This document shows, piece by piece, positions 6,581 through 7,685 of a stretch of 7,685 nucleotides of DNA (position 1 is its first letter; each line of letters begins with the position of its first letter). The DNA comes from Pseudomonadota bacterium (GTDB lineage Bacteria > Pseudomonadota > Alphaproteobacteria > Rhodospirillales > Casp-alpha2). The DNA lies in NCBI GenBank assembly GCA_022563215.1, contig JADFNT010000072.1:1-7685 (forward strand), read 5' to 3'. A program made the position numbers and the translations under genes. Below the pieces are notes generated by a model that ran no database searches, was not told the origin of the DNA, and saw only the letters and a program-made list of their open reading frames with translations.

Positions 6581-7685
6581 CTAGACCGCCTTGACCAGGG
6601 CGTGGCGCTTCTTGCCCGCCGACAGCTTGATCACCCCGTCGGCGTTGAGGTCATCGATGGTCACGGCCCGGGTTTCGTTGTCGAGGGAAGCGTCGTTGAG
6701 CCGCCCGCCGCCGCCCTTGATCAGGCGGCGCGCCTCGGCGTTGGACTTCGCCAGTCCGGCCCGCTTGAACAGCTCAAACGCCGGGATGCCTTGCTCCAGG
6801 TCGGCCCGGGGCACGTGCATTGTCGGCAGCGCGTCGCCCTGGGTCCCTTCCTCGAAGGTCTTGCGCGCCGTTTCGGCCGCCTCCCGGGCCGCTTCCCCGC
6901 CGCGGCAGAGCGCCGTCGCCGCGTCGGCCAGCACCTTCTTGGCGTCGTTGATCTCCTCGCCTTCGAGGGCCTCCAGGCGCCCGATCTCGTCCAGCGGCAG
7001 TTCGGTGAACAGGCGCAGGAACCTTCCGACGTCGGCGTCCTCGGTGTTGCGCCAGTACTGCCAGTAGTCGTAGGCCGACAGCATGTCTTCGTTGAGCCAC
7101 ACGGCGCCTTCGGCGGTCTTGCCCATCTTGGCGCCGGAGCTGGTGGTCAGCAGCGGCGTCGTCAGCCCGAAAAGCTCCGCGTTGTCGATGCGCCGGCCCA
7201 ACTCGACTCCGCCGACAATGTTGCCCCACTGGTCCGAGCCGCCCATCTGCAGCATGCAATCGTGTCGCCGGGCGAGCTCCAGGAAATCGTAAGCCTGCAG
7301 GACCATGTAGTTGAATTCGAGGAAGCTCAGCGGCTGTTGGCGCTCCAACCGGGTCTTGACGCTGTCGAGGCCGAGCATCCGGTTGACCGAGAAATAGCGC
7401 CCATAATCGCGCAGGAACGGAATGTAGGACAGCCCGTCGAGCCAATCCGAATTATCGACCATGACGGCGTCGGTGGGACCGTCTCCGAAGGTCAGGAACT
7501 TGGCGAACACTTCCCTAATGCCGGCCATGTTGGCGGCGATGTCGTCGTCGCCCAGGAACTTCCTGGCCTCGTCCTTGCCCGACGGGTCGCCGACCTTGGT
7601 GGTGCCGCCGCCGATCAGCACGATCGGCTTGTGGCCGGTGTTCTGGAACAGCCTCAGCAGCATGATCGACACCAGCGAGCCCGCG
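6581..7685 (-). CDS. tyrS: Tyrosyl-tRNA synthetase (N-terminus missing, cut by right edge)
   Basis: This class I aminoacyl-tRNA synthetase charges tRNA-Tyr with tyrosine. The visible part is 367 residues beginning [14 protein letters not shown], which is the helix directly after the HIGH-type motif. About 45-50 residues, including that motif and the true start, lie beyond the window; a full protein of about 415 is expected. The in-frame GTG at 7672-7670 is internal, not a start. Visible landmarks, numbered from the first visible residue, are GDPSGK at 32-37, the tyrosine-pocket segment YMVLQAYDF at 127-135, [10 protein letters not shown] at 146-155, and the KMSKS-loop equivalent KMGKT at 186-190 within [12 protein letters not shown]-terminal S4-type RNA-binding domain spans about 305-360 ([16 protein letters not shown]...RLND). 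The KMGKT form is common in this TyrRS group and does not suggest loss of function. The gene ends 17 bp from the convergent DUF3971 gene. Confidence 0.97.
   Translation of the reverse strand, partial: AGSLVSIMLLRLFQNTGHKPIVLIGGGTTKVGDPSGKDEARKFLGDDDIAANMAGIREVFAKFLTFGDGPTDAVMVDNSDWLDGLSYIPFLRDYGRYFSVNRMLGLDSVKTRLERQQPLSFLEFNYMVLQAYDFLELARRHDCMLQMGGSDQWGNIVGGVELGRRIDNAELFGLTTPLLTTSSGAKMGKTAEGAVWLNEDMLSAYDYWQYWRNTEDADVGRFLRLFTELPLDEIGRLEALEGEEINDAKKVLADAATALCRGGEAAREAAETARKTFEEGTQGDALPTMHVPRADLEQGIPAFELFKRAGLAKSNAEARRLIKGGGGRLNDASLDNETRAVTIDDLNADGVIKLSAGKKRHALVKAV

Noticed and set aside
7670..7672. GTG as a start codon of tyrS.
   Set aside because: The frame stays open to the window edge, and the residues before it (A-G-S-L) continue the TyrRS helix following the HIGH-type motif, so the start lies outside the window.

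Overview
This window looks like a core, housekeeping stretch of a high-GC alphaproteobacterial chromosome. A Rhodospirillales-type organism is the best guess. That rests on protein style (a GlnE with alphaproteobacterial motif variants, a TyrRS with a KMGKT loop, and a large single-pass DUF3971/AsmA-like protein) and on the strong G/C third-position bias, which fills the other frames with long spurious ORFs. No database search was possible, so the taxonomic call is an inference.

Layout from left to right. Positions 1-105 (minus) hold the first 35 codons of a Bcp/PrxQ-type peroxiredoxin that runs off the left edge. Positions 102-3122 (minus) hold glnE, the two-domain glutamine synthetase adenylyltransferase/adenylyl-removase. 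Its TGA stop overlaps the peroxiredoxin ATG as ATGA, so the two are very probably co-transcribed, glnE first. Positions 3123-3257 form a short divergent spacer. Positions 3258-6563 (plus) encode a protein of about 1100 residues with one N-terminal membrane segment, a DUF3971 (YhdP-like) middle and an AsmA-like C-terminal region, probably a cell-envelope lipid-transport or outer-membrane homeostasis factor. After a 17-bp convergent gap, positions 6581-7685 (minus) hold tyrosyl-tRNA synthetase, cut at the right edge so that about the first 45-50 residues, including the HIGH-type motif, lie outside.

The genes do not form one pathway: nitrogen control (glnE), peroxide defence (peroxiredoxin), envelope biogenesis (DUF3971 protein) and translation (tyrS). 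I see no mobile element, CRISPR array, tRNA or rRNA gene, phage gene or defence cassette. I do not see an undescribed system here. The least characterised item is the DUF3971/AsmA-like protein.
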